From: Saprospiraceae bacterium
Lineage (GTDB): Bacteria > Bacteroidota > Bacteroidia > Chitinophagales > Saprospiraceae
Reading direction: 5' to 3'
Length of the DNA: 64,000 nt
Assembly (NCBI GenBank): GCA_019187225.1
Contig: JABAQQ010000011.1
Coordinates: 62,001 to 126,000 of the forward strand
A model generated the notes under the pieces. The model did not search any database, was not told the origin of the DNA, and was given only the letters and a program-made list of their open reading frames with translations. Numbering within the stretch: the first letter of the stretch is position 1; the number at the start of each line of letters is the position of its first letter. This document shows, one piece after another, positions 45,095 to 54,114 of this stretch. Made by a program: the position numbers and the translations under genes.

Positions 45095-46705
45095 TTACAG
45101 TACCGATTCTTCCACAAAAGGCAATTTCTCCGGGTAATCCGTCGTGAAGTGCAGACCCCGGCTTTCGCGGCGATGCGAAGCCGAGCGGGTGATGAGGTAG
45201 GCGATGGTGATCAGGTTGCGCAGTTCCATCAGTTGGGGGCTGACGGCAGTGGTCTTGTAGAGTTCCTCGGTTTCCTGGTAGAGCAGGAAAAGCCGGTCGA
45301 GGGCGCGTTTGATGCGCACGTTGGAGCGCACGATGCCGACGTAGTACGACATGATCTCCTTTAATTCCTTGATACTCTGTGTAATGAGCACCATTTCCTT
45401 CGGTTCGGTAGTGCCTTCGGCGTTCCAGTCGGGTACGCCTTCCCTGAAATTCCAGCCGTCAAGTTTGTCCTGTATATCGAGAAAAATGCGGTGGGCGAAT
45501 ACCATCGCTTCGAGCAGGGAATTGGAGGCGAGGCGGTTGGCGCCGTGCAGGCCAGTGCTGCTGCATTCGCCCGCCGAGTACAGCCGGCCGATGCTGCTGC
45601 GGCCATATGCGTCCACCATGATGCCGCCGCACATGTAGTGGCAGGCCGGCACCACAGGGATCATGTCTTTCATCGGATCAACGCCGATGCTCACGCATTT
45701 TTGATAGATGGTCGGGAAGTGCGCCGTGAAATCATCCTTGTTGAGGTGGCGGCAGTCGAGGTACATACAATCGGTACCGCGTTTTTTCATTTCAGAGTCA
45801 ATGGCGCGGGCCACGATGTCGCGCGGGGCGAGCGAGAGGCGGGAGTCGTAGTGTTGCATGAACTCTTCTCCCTCGGCAGTTTTCAGGATGCCGCCGAAGC
45901 CGCGTACCGCTTCGGAGACGAGGAAAGAAGGGTTTTCGCCCGCCGGGTTAAAAAGTGAAGTGGGGTGAAACTGCATGAACTCCATGTTCTCCACCCGGCC
46001 CTTGGCGCGATAGGCCATGGCCACGCCGTCGCCTGTGGCGATCACCGGGTTGGTGGTGGCTTTATAGACCTGGCCGGCGCCGCCGGTGCAAAGGACGGTG
46101 ACGCGTGAGAGGAAAGTGTCTATGTCGCCGTTCTGCCTGTTGAGGGCATAGCAGCCGTAACATTCGATGCCCGGCGTGACGCGGACGACCATGTGGCCGA
46201 GGTGGTGCTGGGTGATGAGGTCGAGCGCGAAAAAATGTTCGAGTATCCTGATATTGGGAAGTTTTGCGGCTTCCTCCATGAGGGTGCGCTGCATTTCCCA
46301 GCCAGTGAGGTCTTTGTAGTGGAGGATGCGGTGCTCGGAATGACCGCCTTCGCGGGCAAGGTCGTATTCGGCAGAGCCTTTTTCTTTGTCGAACCTGGCG
46401 CCCCAGTCAATGATTTCCTGTACCCGTGTAGGGCCTTCTTCCACCACGATGCGCACGATGTCTTCTTTGCAAAGGCCGTCGCCGGCGTCGAGCGTATCGG
46501 CGATGTGTTTTTCAAAATTATCTTTTTCCTCGTCCCACACCGCCGCGACGCCGCCCTGCGCATAACGGGTATTGTTCTCACCTTCGACGGTTTTGGTCAA
46601 TACCGTTATCTGACGGTCGGGGAAGCGCCGGGCGGCTTTGATGGAAAAGGTGAGCCCGGCGATGCCGGAGCCGAGGACGAGGATGTCGGTTTGGATGCGA
46701 GCCAT
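45095..46705 (-). CDS. nadB: L-aspartate oxidase
   Basis: NadB oxidises L-aspartate to iminoaspartate with FAD, the first step of de novo NAD synthesis. The start is the ATG at 46705 (MARIQTD); a longer frame to 46747 would translate the heptamer array and overlaps the promoter box. The 536-residue product has the FAD motif GSGIAGL at residues 11-17, the HSEHRILHYKDLTG block, the MEFMQFHPTSL block and the GGIMVD and GLHGANRLASNSLLE motifs. All are expected for NadB rather than succinate dehydrogenase. The nadA partner is not in the window. Confidence 0.95.
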   Translation of the reverse strand: MARIQTDILVLGSGIAGLTFSIKAARRFPDRQITVLTKTVEGENNTRYAQGGVAAVWDEEKDNFEKHIADTLDAGDGLCKEDIVRIVVEEGPTRVQEIIDWGARFDKEKGSAEYDLAREGGHSEHRILHYKDLTGWEMQRTLMEEAAKLPNIRILEHFFALDLITQHHLGHMVVRVTPGIECYGCYALNRQNGDIDTFLSRVTVLCTGGAGQVYKATTNPVIATGDGVAMAYRAKGRVENMEFMQFHPTSLFNPAGENPSFLVSEAVRGFGGILKTAEGEEFMQHYDSRLSLAPRDIVARAIDSEMKKRGTDCMYLDCRHLNKDDFTAHFPTIYQKCVSIGVDPMKDMIPVVPACHYMCGGIMVDAYGRSSIGRLYSAGECSSTGLHGANRLASNSLLEAMVFAHRIFLDIQDKLDGWNFREGVPDWNAEGTTEPKEMVLITQSIKELKEIMSYYVGIVRSNVRIKRALDRLFLLYQETEELYKTTAVSPQLMELRNLITIAYLITRSASHRRESRGLHFTTDYPEKLPFVEESVL

Positions 46706-46733
46706 TTTAATTGCGGATTGCGGATTGCGGATT
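46706..46733 (-). repeat. AATCCGC heptamer array abutting nadB start
   Basis: On the minus strand three identical AATCCGC copies are followed by AATTAAA and then the ATG. The start codon is in register with the array, as in the MlaF-like gene. Confidence 0.9.
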
Positions 46734-46744
46734 TGAGCGCAATG

Positions 46745-46752
46745 CAAATGTA
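46745..46752 (-). promoter_or_regulatory. -7 box (TACATTTG) of nadB
   Basis: Read on the minus strand, this places the transcription start close to the heptamer array, so that the array would form almost the whole nadB leader. No -33 TTG at good distance. Confidence 0.5.
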
Positions 46753-46773
46753 GAAGAATTGGTTGGAAACAGC

Positions 46774-46805
46774 GGCGGGGCGGCTTTGTTGGAAGCCGCC
46801 CCGCC
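46774..46805 (-). terminator. Long GC-rich hairpin after the outer-membrane barrel gene
   Basis: A perfect 13-bp stem (46774-46786 with 46793-46805) closes a 6-base loop. No long T-run follows on the minus strand, but the hairpin is strong and lies 24 bases after the stop codon. Confidence 0.65.
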
Positions 46806-46828
46806 GGGAAAAGATTTTTATTTATCGC

Positions 46829-47461
46829 TCAATAATTGAACCACATATAAGCACCGGTGAGGGAAATGCCCCAATTGCGCGGCTCCAGCCGGCCGGTGCC
46901 CGAAAATGCCGCATCGTAATAGGGCGTCAGGCTTTGCTGGAACCGGACGTGAACGCCAATGTTCCCGAGGTCAATACCGCAGCCGGCGTGCCAACCGAGT
47001 TCGATGTCGTTAAAGCGATCGCTGTCTTGTATCTCGCTGCCATTGATCTCTATTTTTTTAGAAAGCAGCCAGGCGCCTTGTATGCCTGCGTGGAAATCGA
47101 GAAAAAAGGGCAGGTCAAAATCTACGGACAGCGGCACTTCGAGGTAGCTCAGCGCAAAGCGGCCCTTGTCTGTTTCTCCGGCAACGTCGGTGGGAATGTT
47201 CAGGGTAACGCCTTTCATGTGGAAAAGCAATTCAGGGCGGATGGAAACGTAGTGTTTGAGCGGAATTTTGCAAAAAGCGCCGGCGACAAATCCCAGCCTG
47301 CCTTTGTCTTTTTCCACGCTTTCGGAGAGGTTGCTGACACTTGCGAAGTTGACGCCCGCTTTTGGGCCCCACCTGAATTCGCCAAAATTGGATTGAGCCT
47401 GAGCCGCCGTCAGGCAGGCGAGGGTCCAAGTGGCAACGATGAATTGCTTGATCGTTTTCAT
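46829..47461 (-). CDS. Outer membrane beta-barrel protein (PorT-like)
   Basis: The ATG at 47461 (MKTIKQF) opens a signal peptide ending in AQAQ. The 210-residue product matches the porin-like outer membrane beta-barrel family, with the opening RWGPKAGVNFASVSN, alternating strands (LLFHMKGVTLNI, YLEVPLSVDFDLP) and a terminal strand ending in an aromatic residue (AYMWFNY). Proteins of this type include PorT of the type IX machinery, but most family members have unknown roles. It may be transcribed separately from nadB. Confidence 0.85.
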   Translation of the reverse strand: MKTIKQFIVATWTLACLTAAQAQSNFGEFRWGPKAGVNFASVSNLSESVEKDKGRLGFVAGAFCKIPLKHYVSIRPELLFHMKGVTLNIPTDVAGETDKGRFALSYLEVPLSVDFDLPFFLDFHAGIQGAWLLSKKIEINGSEIQDSDRFNDIELGWHAGCGIDLGNIGVHVRFQQSLTPYYDAAFSGTGRLEPRNWGISLTGAYMWFNY

Positions 47462-47577
47462 GGATGACTGATTTGCTCGGACCGCAGGGCCAGATGCTGT
47501 ATCATAAGCCAAATGTGAATCGTATAACCTTAGATTGTCTCGTTTTTCGCAGCGTAAAAACTTCTATACGCTATGAA

Positions 47578-49092
47578 TTAAGACAATTCTTCCTGATTAT
47601 CAACATTTTCCTCGTCAGCCGTCTCTTCTTTTTTCCGTTTCCCGCCTGTGGAGGGGTGCCCGGTAAAGTGTTTGAGCATGATGATCTCGCGCTGCGTGAG
47701 TTCGCGGAACGAACCCCGCGGCAGTTCTTTTTTCGTCAGGCCGGCAAAATAAAATCGGTCAAGTTTGAACACCTCGTAGCCCAATGCTTCAAATAAGCGG
47801 CGCACTACGCGGTTGCGGCCGGAACTGATCTCGAGTTCCACCATATCGCGTTCGGGGTGGTCTTCGGAGAAGCGGATCCAGTTCACTTCCATCAGGCCGT
47901 CTTCGAGTTCCACGCCGCGTTCGATGTGTTCCAGGTCGGCTTGTGAAAGCGGTTTGCGCAATCCCACGCGGTATTGTTTCTGCACCTGCATGCTGGGGTG
48001 CGAGAGCTTTTGTGCCAGGTCGCCGTCGTTGGTGAGGAGCAGGAGGCCTGTGGTGTCGCGGTCGAGGCGGCCGACGGGATAGATCCTTTCCGGAAAATGC
48101 GGGTCCACGATGTCGAGTACCGTGGGGCGTCCGCGGTCGTCTTCGGTGGTGGTGATGACGTTTTTCGGCTTGTTAAGCAGCACATATACCATGCGCTCCT
48201 GGATGGTAGCCAATTTTCCGTCGCATATCACCACGTCGCCGGCCTGAATGCGGTAGAAGGGCTCGTTTTTGACCTCGCCGTTGACGGTCACTTTGCCCTG
48301 CTCGATGTATTCGACGGCTTTGCGGCGCGACGAAACGCCACAGTGCGCCAGATATTTGTTCAGGGGCATTCCCTCACCGCTGGGCAAGCCGGGTTTGGGT
48401 TTGCGTTCGATGAAAAATTCGTCTTTTTTCTTGAAGGGTTTACGGCCGAAAGGTTTGTTGCCAAAGCCGCCGCCTTTGTTGAAAGGTTTGCGGTCGCCGT
48501 AAGGTTTGCGTTCGTAGCCGCCACCGCCCTGATTGCGGTCCTGCCACGGCTTGCGCTCATAACCGCCGCCTTCGCCACGGTCGCGGTTCTGGTAATTGGG
48601 GCGGTCGCCTCCTTGACCGCGGTCCTGCCAGGGTTTGCGTTCGTAACCGCCACCACCGCCCTGATTGCGGTCTTGCCACGGCTTGCGCTCGCCTTGACCG
48701 CGGTCCTGCCAGGGTTTGCGCTCGTAACCGCCGCCACCGCCCTGATTGCGGTCTTGCCACGGCTTGCGCTCGCCGCCGCCGCTTTGGTTGCGGTCCTGCC
48801 AGGGTTTGCGCTCGTAACCACCGCTGCTCCCGCCCTGATTGCGGTCTTGCCAGGGTTTGCGCTCGTAATTTCCGCCTTGGTTGCGATCTTGCCAAGGCTT
48901 GCGCTCGCCCTGGTTTTGATCCTGCCAGGGTTTGCGTTCCTGATTGGCCTCGCGGTCTTGCCAGGGCTTTTTTTCAATTGGTTTGTCTTGATTTTCAGAC
49001 TCTTCGTCGGGGCGGTAGGGTTTCTCACGCTCTTTCAGCGGAGAAACCAGGTCCGGCTTCGATATGCGCGGACGGCGTTTTTTTTCTTCCAT
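47578..49092 (-). CDS. RsuA/RluB-family pseudouridine synthase with repetitive N-terminus
   Basis: The 504-residue product has an unusual N-terminal extension of about 230 residues. It holds ten KPWQDR units separated by Gly/Gln/Asn-rich stretches (residues about 43-212). An S4 RNA-binding domain (MPLNKYLAHCGVSSRRKAVEYI) and a pseudouridine synthase domain with catalytic aspartate in GRLDRDTTGL follow. The C-terminus is acidic. It should convert a uridine in 23S or 16S rRNA; the exact site cannot be told. The extension, basic and disordered like RGG regions, may bind RNA or promote condensation. Confidence 0.9.
   Translation of the reverse strand: MEEKKRRPRISKPDLVSPLKEREKPYRPDEESENQDKPIEKKPWQDREANQERKPWQDQNQGERKPWQDRNQGGNYERKPWQDRNQGGSSGGYERKPWQDRNQSGGGERKPWQDRNQGGGGGYERKPWQDRGQGERKPWQDRNQGGGGGYERKPWQDRGQGGDRPNYQNRDRGEGGGYERKPWQDRNQGGGGYERKPYGDRKPFNKGGGFGNKPFGRKPFKKKDEFFIERKPKPGLPSGEGMPLNKYLAHCGVSSRRKAVEYIEQGKVTVNGEVKNEPFYRIQAGDVVICDGKLATIQERMVYVLLNKPKNVITTTEDDRGRPTVLDIVDPHFPERIYPVGRLDRDTTGLLLLTNDGDLAQKLSHPSMQVQKQYRVGLRKPLSQADLEHIERGVELEDGLMEVNWIRFSEDHPERDMVELEISSGRNRVVRRLFEALGYEVFKLDRFYFAGLTKKELPRGSFRELTQREIIMLKHFTGHPSTGGKRKKEETADEENVDNQEELS
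48456..48970 (-). repeat. KPWQDR/RGG-like coding repeats
   Basis: Ten units begin with KPWQ and vary from 11 to 28 residues. They are low-complexity and basic. The opposite strand is fully open here only because of the base bias. Confidence 0.9.
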
Positions 49093-49271
49093 TAGAGGCG
49101 GTACGTTGTGAAAAGTAGTTGCTGTGCAGTGTTTGCGGGGGTAAATATCGGGGTTTTTACGGTTTTTGGTTGATTAAATAATGTTCTTATTGGAAAGTTT
49201 ATTTTTGACTTGAAAAAAAACACGCTTAATGCGAATCGGGGATGAACAAGTATGTGACCATTTATAGTGTT

Positions 49272-49373
49272 TCCCGCGGATATCGCAGAAAAAAATGACG
49301 CAGATTGCAGCAGATTGGTATCAGGAATCTGCGAGAATCTGCGTCATTAAATCTGCGAGAATCTGCGGAAAAT
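49272..49373. repeat. AATCTGCGNN repetitive palindromic element
   Basis: Thirteen-base inverted arms (49294-49306 and 49336-49348) are followed by a second copy of an 18-base direct repeat (49326-49343, 49350-49367) made of AATCTGCG decamers. It resembles extragenic palindromes common in Bacteroidota. It sits 41 bases after the stop codon of the giant SprB gene on the minus strand. The rest of the 49093-49413 gap shows no gene. Confidence 0.8.
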
Positions 49374-49413
49374 GCCTCAGCTTCGCCGGGTTTTCACACA
49401 TATTCTCAGGCCC

Positions 49414-52400
49414 CTAATCTGCCTTCATCCATTTCACCACCAGCACCCGGCCTTCGCTCGTTGTCACTTTCAGGTAGTACAAACCGCCGGGCAAATGCGT
49501 CACTGCGATTTCTCCGCTCAGTTCCACCGGTTCGAGTTGTTGTACCAACCGGCCCTGCGGATTGAATATTTGCGCCGAAGCAAGCTGCAAATGATTCATT
49601 TCCAAGCGGAAAGCGTCGCGTGCCGGATTGGGCCACAGTCGAATGAATGCCATCTGACCGGGTTCGTGCACGGCAACAGTATTGCCGATACTGATGGGCG
49701 CCAATTGGGTCTGGCAGCCGTTGGCGTCAATGATGAGCAGCGAATAAGAACCGGCCTGCAGGCTGTCGAGGTCTTCTTCGTTGGAGAAAAACTCGCCGTT
49801 TTTGCGCCATATAAATACGTAGGGTGTGTCGCCGCCAATGGGCGTTATCGAAATGGTACCGATACCGAGGCTCAGGGAGTCATTGGTGTAGCCATCTACC
49901 AGAATATCGGGCAGTGGGTTCACCGTGACGCTGAAGGAACAGGTAGCTGTATTACCCGATGCATCCGTCACCCGGAACACCTGTGTCGTCACGCCGTCGT
50001 TGAAGGCTGAACCGCTCGGCAAGCCGCTGATGAGCACCGGCTGGGCGCCGTTCAGGTTGCAATTGTCGGAAACGACAGGGGAGGGGTAGGACACGAGATC
50101 GGCGCCGCAAAGGTTGATGTCGCCCGGGCAGGAGATCGAAGGCGGTTGTACGTCACCGGAAACGATGGTATCCGTTTGCGTGACAAAACAACCGTCGGCA
50201 TCCACGACGGAGACGGTGTATACGCCGATGGAAAGATTGGTTGTAGTGGCGGTGGTGTCGCCGTTGCTCCAGGTGTATTCGAAGGGCAGAGTACCGCCCT
50301 CGAGCGTCACCGTGGCCTGTCCGTTGCTGGCTTCGGGGCAGGTAACGTTGACGGTCGTGATGGCAGCCGTGATGGCACAGTTGAACGCATTGACGATCAC
50401 CGTCTGGCTCGCCGTGCAATTGTTGGCGTCGGTGACGGAGACGGTGTAACTGCCCGGCGCGAGGCCGGTGATGGTAGCCGTCATTCCGCCGTTACTCCAG
50501 AGATAGGTATAGGGTGAAGTGCCGCCGGAGGGTTGAGCAGTGGCTGTTCCGTCATTCGCGTTGAGAGCGGACTCTGCGGTTGCCGTGGCGTTGGCCGACA
50601 ATACCGGCGGTTCGGTGATGCTGACCGACAGGGAAGCAGGGCAGCCATTGCCGTCCAGAATAGAAACCGAGTAGGCGCCAGGGGCCAGACTGTCCACCGC
50701 AGGGGTATTGGCGCCGTTCGACCATGTGTAAGTCACGGGATCTGCGGCGCCATTCACGGTCACAGTGGCAGTGCCGTTGCCCAAACCATTGCATGTCACA
50801 TTGGTGGAAGCGATTGTTGCCGTAAGGTTGCAATTGAAACTATTGACCGTTACTGTCTGTACGGCGGTGCAGTTGTTGGCATCGGTTACTGTGACAGTGT
50901 AATTGCCCGGCGCCAGATTGGAAATAGAGGCCGTGGTGGCCCCATTGCTCCAAAGGTAAGTGTAAGGCGATGTGCCTCCGGTGGGCGCTGCGGTAGCGGT
51001 GCCGTCGTTGGCGCCATTGGCTGTTTCACCTGTGGCACTGGCATTGGCGAGCAAGACGGCTGGCTGAGTTACCGTTGCGGTGGCAGTTGCAGTGCAGTTT
51101 TCACTGTCTGTCACTGTCACGGTATAGGTGCCGGCGGGTAAATTGGAGATCATGGCAGTTGTTGCGCCATTGCTCCAGGCATAAGTGAGGTTGCCTGCGC
51201 CGCCTCCGCCAGTCGCAGTGGCGGTTCCATTGGCGCCGCCGTTGCAACTTACATGAGTGGCAGAAGCGGAGGCCGTAACGGCGGGCGTTTGAGAAACGGT
51301 CGTGCTTCCGGTCGCCGTACAACCATTTGCGGTATTGGTGATCAACAAATTATAGGTTCCGGCAGCGCTTACGACCGGCGTAAGTGTCGTAGCGCCGGAG
51401 ACGATATTGCCATTCGGTGTGGACCATTGATAAGTGAAATTCGGACCTTGTGAGGAGGCGCTGGCATTCAGTTGAACCGTCGCGTTGTTGCAATTCAGGT
51501 TGGAAGGCGTGGCTATGCTGACGGTCGGCGGCGTAATGTTCTGGGTGACCGTCGCCACGGCCGTGGAAGTGCAGCCATTGGTGGTCCACGTGACTGTCAG
51601 AGTGTAATTGCCGGGTACGCTCACACTCGGATTTTGCTGACCGGAACTGAAATTATTCGGCCCCGTCCAGGCATAAGTCACAGGTTGCGAAGGCGAACCG
51701 CCGTTGAGTTGAACGGTGGATACAGCGCAGGTGAGCGCCCCACTCGCGCTTGCCGTGGCGCCGGGCGGGGTAATGTTTTGGACAACTGTCACCGTGTCGG
51801 CAGTGGAACAACCGTTCGCCGGATTGGTCACCGTTCCGATGTAATTTCCCGGCGCATTGACCGTGGGATTCTGTTGGTTGGAAGTAAAACCTCCGGGACC
51901 CGACCAGGAAAAAACAGGATTGGAGATAGGGGTGGTGAGATTTAACTGAACAGAATTGACCGCGCAGGTCAACTGGCCGTTGACGGAGGCATTGGCGATG
52001 GGGGGAACAATGTCCTGGTTGACAACAGCTGTGGCGGTGCTGGTGCAGCTGTTGGCCGGATTGGTCACCGTGACGACGTAGTTGCCGGGCGCATTGACCG
52101 TCGGGTTCTGCTGGTTGGAAGTAAAGCCGCCGGGGCCGCTCCAGGCATAGGTCACGCCGGGCGTCATCGAACTGGCCATGATCGTCAGGGAAGTGACGGC
52201 ACAGTTCAGTGTGCCGCCGTTGGCTGTAGCGCCGGGTGGGGTGATGTTACTCGTAACTGTTGTGGAGGCGCTCGCGGTGCAGCCGTTGGTGGTGTTGGTC
52301 ACCAGAAGGGTATAGGTGCCCGCAGCATTGACTACTGGCATCAGGGTATTGGCGCCGGATACGATGTTGCCGCCGTTGGAGGCCGTCCATAAGTAAGTGA

Positions 52401-53520
52401 TGTTGCCGCCGGTAGAAGAGCCTGTTCCGTTGAGCGTGACCGTGGGTTGCACACAGGTCAGAACGCCGGGAGGGCCCGCCACTGCCACGGGTGGAGTGGT
52501 ATTGGAGTTGATGTTGAAGGTAGTGGCTTTGGTACAGCCATTGATATCGGTTACTGTTACGGAGTGTTGTCCCGGCGTGTCGTAGGAAGCGGGGTTGCCG
52601 CTATCGCCGTTCGACCAATCGTAAGAATAAGGCGGCGTACCACCGGTGGGGTTGGCGGTCACGCTGACGGCCGGCACGGCGCAGGTGATGATCCCTGCGA
52701 CGTTCACGGTGGCATTCAGGGCCGCTGATGGCTGCGTAATGGTCGCGGTTGCGGTTGCTGTACCGCTGCCGCTGGAACCCGTGACAGTGACGGTGTAATT
52801 GCCTGCGGTCAGGTTGATGGCGGTGGCGCCGCTTTGCCCGTTGCTCCAGGCATAGGTGTAGGGCGGTATTCCTCCGGAGGCTTCTACCGTGGCGCTCCCG
52901 TTGTTGCCGCCGAAACAAGAGACCGGATTGATATCGGTGATGAGAGCGCTCACCGGTGGCGGACCGTTGAAGTCGAAAGTTTGTAAAAATGCGATGGGAT
53001 GGTCGCCGGTGTTCTGGTTGTTGTTGTTGGTAAAATTGCCGATGAAATAAAATTTGATGGTGTTCCCGGCGGCGTTGGCCGGGGAAGTCCAGTTGAAGTC
53101 CCAGGAAACGGGGCCGCCGCCCGGGAATACTTTTCCATTCCTGTGTTCGATGTATTCACGGCCGCCGAAAAACTCGGTGCCCGTCTGAGCATTGACGGAG
53201 GCCAGGTTGCCCGCATTGGCATTGCTGCCATTGACTGCCACCAACTGGAAACCACCCTTCGTCGGACTGCCGGCAGTGGGCGTCATGGTAAGGGTAATGG
53301 GATAGGTAGTATTGGCTTCAATTGTCGAGGGCAGGCCGCTGATCTCGACGCTGCCGTCGAAGCCGCCGGGATTGCCGCCGGTGTGACAGGAGTTGCAATG
53401 ACCGTCAAAAGGTGCGCCGGTATTGCCTGTAGGGGGATTTGCGTTGTTGGCGAGCCAGACCAAAAGGCCCAGCAATAGACCGGTTATTGGAAGTAACCGA
53501 GCGTTGCGGATTGAATTCAT
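49414..53520 (-). CDS. Giant SprB-repeat T9SS type A surface protein with choice-of-anchor V domain
   Basis: The 1,368-residue product begins with a signal peptide. A choice-of-anchor V/reelin-like domain follows, carrying the c-type haem motif CNSCH at residues 42-46. The bulk is a series of SprB-type and Ig-like repeats of about 75-90 residues (PPYTYAWSNG..., SPYTYLWSNGATTASISNLAPGNYTVTVTD type). A HYR-like module (CSFSVTVN) precedes the type A sorting domain (LWPNPARDAFRLE to the end). SprB in Flavobacterium is the gliding adhesin; this one differs by its type A signal and N-terminal domain. A surface adhesin role is likely. A CAAAGGTA box upstream gives the promoter. Confidence 0.9.
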   Translation of the reverse strand: MNSIRNARLLPITGLLLGLLVWLANNANPPTGNTGAPFDGHCNSCHTGGNPGGFDGSVEISGLPSTIEANTTYPITLTMTPTAGSPTKGGFQLVAVNGSNANAGNLASVNAQTGTEFFGGREYIEHRNGKVFPGGGPVSWDFNWTSPANAAGNTIKFYFIGNFTNNNNQNTGDHPIAFLQTFDFNGPPPVSALITDINPVSCFGGNNGSATVEASGGIPPYTYAWSNGQSGATAINLTAGNYTVTVTGSSGSGTATATATITQPSAALNATVNVAGIITCAVPAVSVTANPTGGTPPYSYDWSNGDSGNPASYDTPGQHSVTVTDINGCTKATTFNINSNTTPPVAVAGPPGVLTCVQPTVTLNGTGSSTGGNITYLWTASNGGNIVSGANTLMPVVNAAGTYTLLVTNTTNGCTASASTTVTSNITPPGATANGGTLNCAVTSLTIMASSMTPGVTYAWSGPGGFTSNQQNPTVNAPGNYVVTVTNPANSCTSTATAVVNQDIVPPIANASVNGQLTCAVNSVQLNLTTPISNPVFSWSGPGGFTSNQQNPTVNAPGNYIGTVTNPANGCSTADTVTVVQNITPPGATASASGALTCAVSTVQLNGGSPSQPVTYAWTGPNNFSSGQQNPSVSVPGNYTLTVTWTTNGCTSTAVATVTQNITPPTVSIATPSNLNCNNATVQLNASASSQGPNFTYQWSTPNGNIVSGATTLTPVVSAAGTYNLLITNTANGCTATGSTTVSQTPAVTASASATHVSCNGGANGTATATGGGGAGNLTYAWSNGATTAMISNLPAGTYTVTVTDSENCTATATATVTQPAVLLANASATGETANGANDGTATAAPTGGTSPYTYLWSNGATTASISNLAPGNYTVTVTDANNCTAVQTVTVNSFNCNLTATIASTNVTCNGLGNGTATVTVNGAADPVTYTWSNGANTPAVDSLAPGAYSVSILDGNGCPASLSVSITEPPVLSANATATAESALNANDGTATAQPSGGTSPYTYLWSNGGMTATITGLAPGSYTVSVTDANNCTASQTVIVNAFNCAITAAITTVNVTCPEASNGQATVTLEGGTLPFEYTWSNGDTTATTTNLSIGVYTVSVVDADGCFVTQTDTIVSGDVQPPSISCPGDINLCGADLVSYPSPVVSDNCNLNGAQPVLISGLPSGSAFNDGVTTQVFRVTDASGNTATCSFSVTVNPLPDILVDGYTNDSLSLGIGTISITPIGGDTPYVFIWRKNGEFFSNEEDLDSLQAGSYSLLIIDANGCQTQLAPISIGNTVAVHEPGQMAFIRLWPNPARDAFRLEMNHLQLASAQIFNPQGRLVQQLEPVELSGEIAVTHLPGGLYYLKVTTSEGRVLVVKWMKAD

Positions 53521-53572
53521 TCGTAAAATTATTGTTTTAAGTTTAATTGTTTAAAGTTCGGTTTTGCGCCGC

Positions 53573-53580
53573 CAAAGGTA
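53573..53580 (-). promoter_or_regulatory. -7 box (TACCTTTG) of the giant SprB gene
   Basis: A minus-strand TAnnTTTG lies 53 bases before the start codon. No -33 TTG at standard distance. Confidence 0.5.
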
Positions 53581-53742
53581 CTACCCCTTGGATACTGTTT
53601 ACCTATTCATTGCTCCCGGGGGATTGTTCATTTCTGTCTAAACCGGGAAAAAATGCCGCTGAACAGGGAAAAATGTTTCCTGTGGCACAGTATTGTGAAA
53701 GAGTTTAAAAATAATGATACCTTAGCGAGGAATTGCCACACT

Positions 53743-54114
53743 ATGTCACAAGAGCCAAACCAGGATTCGGCCTTTGAGCGCCTGCTCGATAAGGGTTTGC
53801 AACACATCGAGACGCGCTGGGAATACTATTCTCTTTCGGCCACTGAAAAAATTTCCGGGGCAGCGGAAGCGCTCGCCGGAATGCTGATCGTCATCGTTTT
53901 TGCCATGATGATATTGTTTTTTTTTAGCATTGGTTTTGCCGTCTGGCTGGGCGATTACCTCGACAATCGCGCAGGAGGTTTCGCATTGGCGGGTTTGATA
54001 TTTGTGCCCATCGGTATTGGCGCTTATTACGTGATCCCGCCCATTGTCCGTTCCAGAATCATCCATAACATGTTGAATGATGAAAATACTGATGACCCAA
54101 ACCCACGTGGATAA
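53743..54114 (+). CDS. Holin-X-like small membrane protein
   Basis: The start is the ATG at 53743 (MSQEPNQ). The 123-residue product has an acidic N-terminus, two transmembrane helices (near residues 45-70 and 80-102) and a polar tail. This layout matches the phage-holin-like family that is widespread on bacterial chromosomes without phage. It is the first of three genes that overlap or follow closely. The set is known in Bacteroidota as a small envelope cassette, probably linked to membrane stress; exact function is unknown. There is no lysis gene nearby. Confidence 0.75.
   Translation: MSQEPNQDSAFERLLDKGLQHIETRWEYYSLSATEKISGAAEALAGMLIVIVFAMMILFFFSIGFAVWLGDYLDNRAGGFALAGLIFVPIGIGAYYVIPPIVRSRIIHNMLNDENTDDPNPRG

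Noticed and set aside
46706-46747. Longer nadB start at 46747
   Set aside because: It would translate the heptamer array and its start codon overlaps the -7 promoter box; the FAD motif is at the normal distance from 46705.
47974-49095. Long plus-strand open frame of 373 codons opposite the pseudouridine synthase
   Set aside because: Its sequence (repeated VLPGFALVT-like phrases) is the mirror of the KPWQDR repeats and GC-rich third positions; the minus-strand frame has clear catalytic motifs.
53743-54114. Holin-like gene as a prophage remnant
   Set aside because: No endolysin, structural or integrase genes; the neighbour genes are a typical chromosomal envelope cassette.
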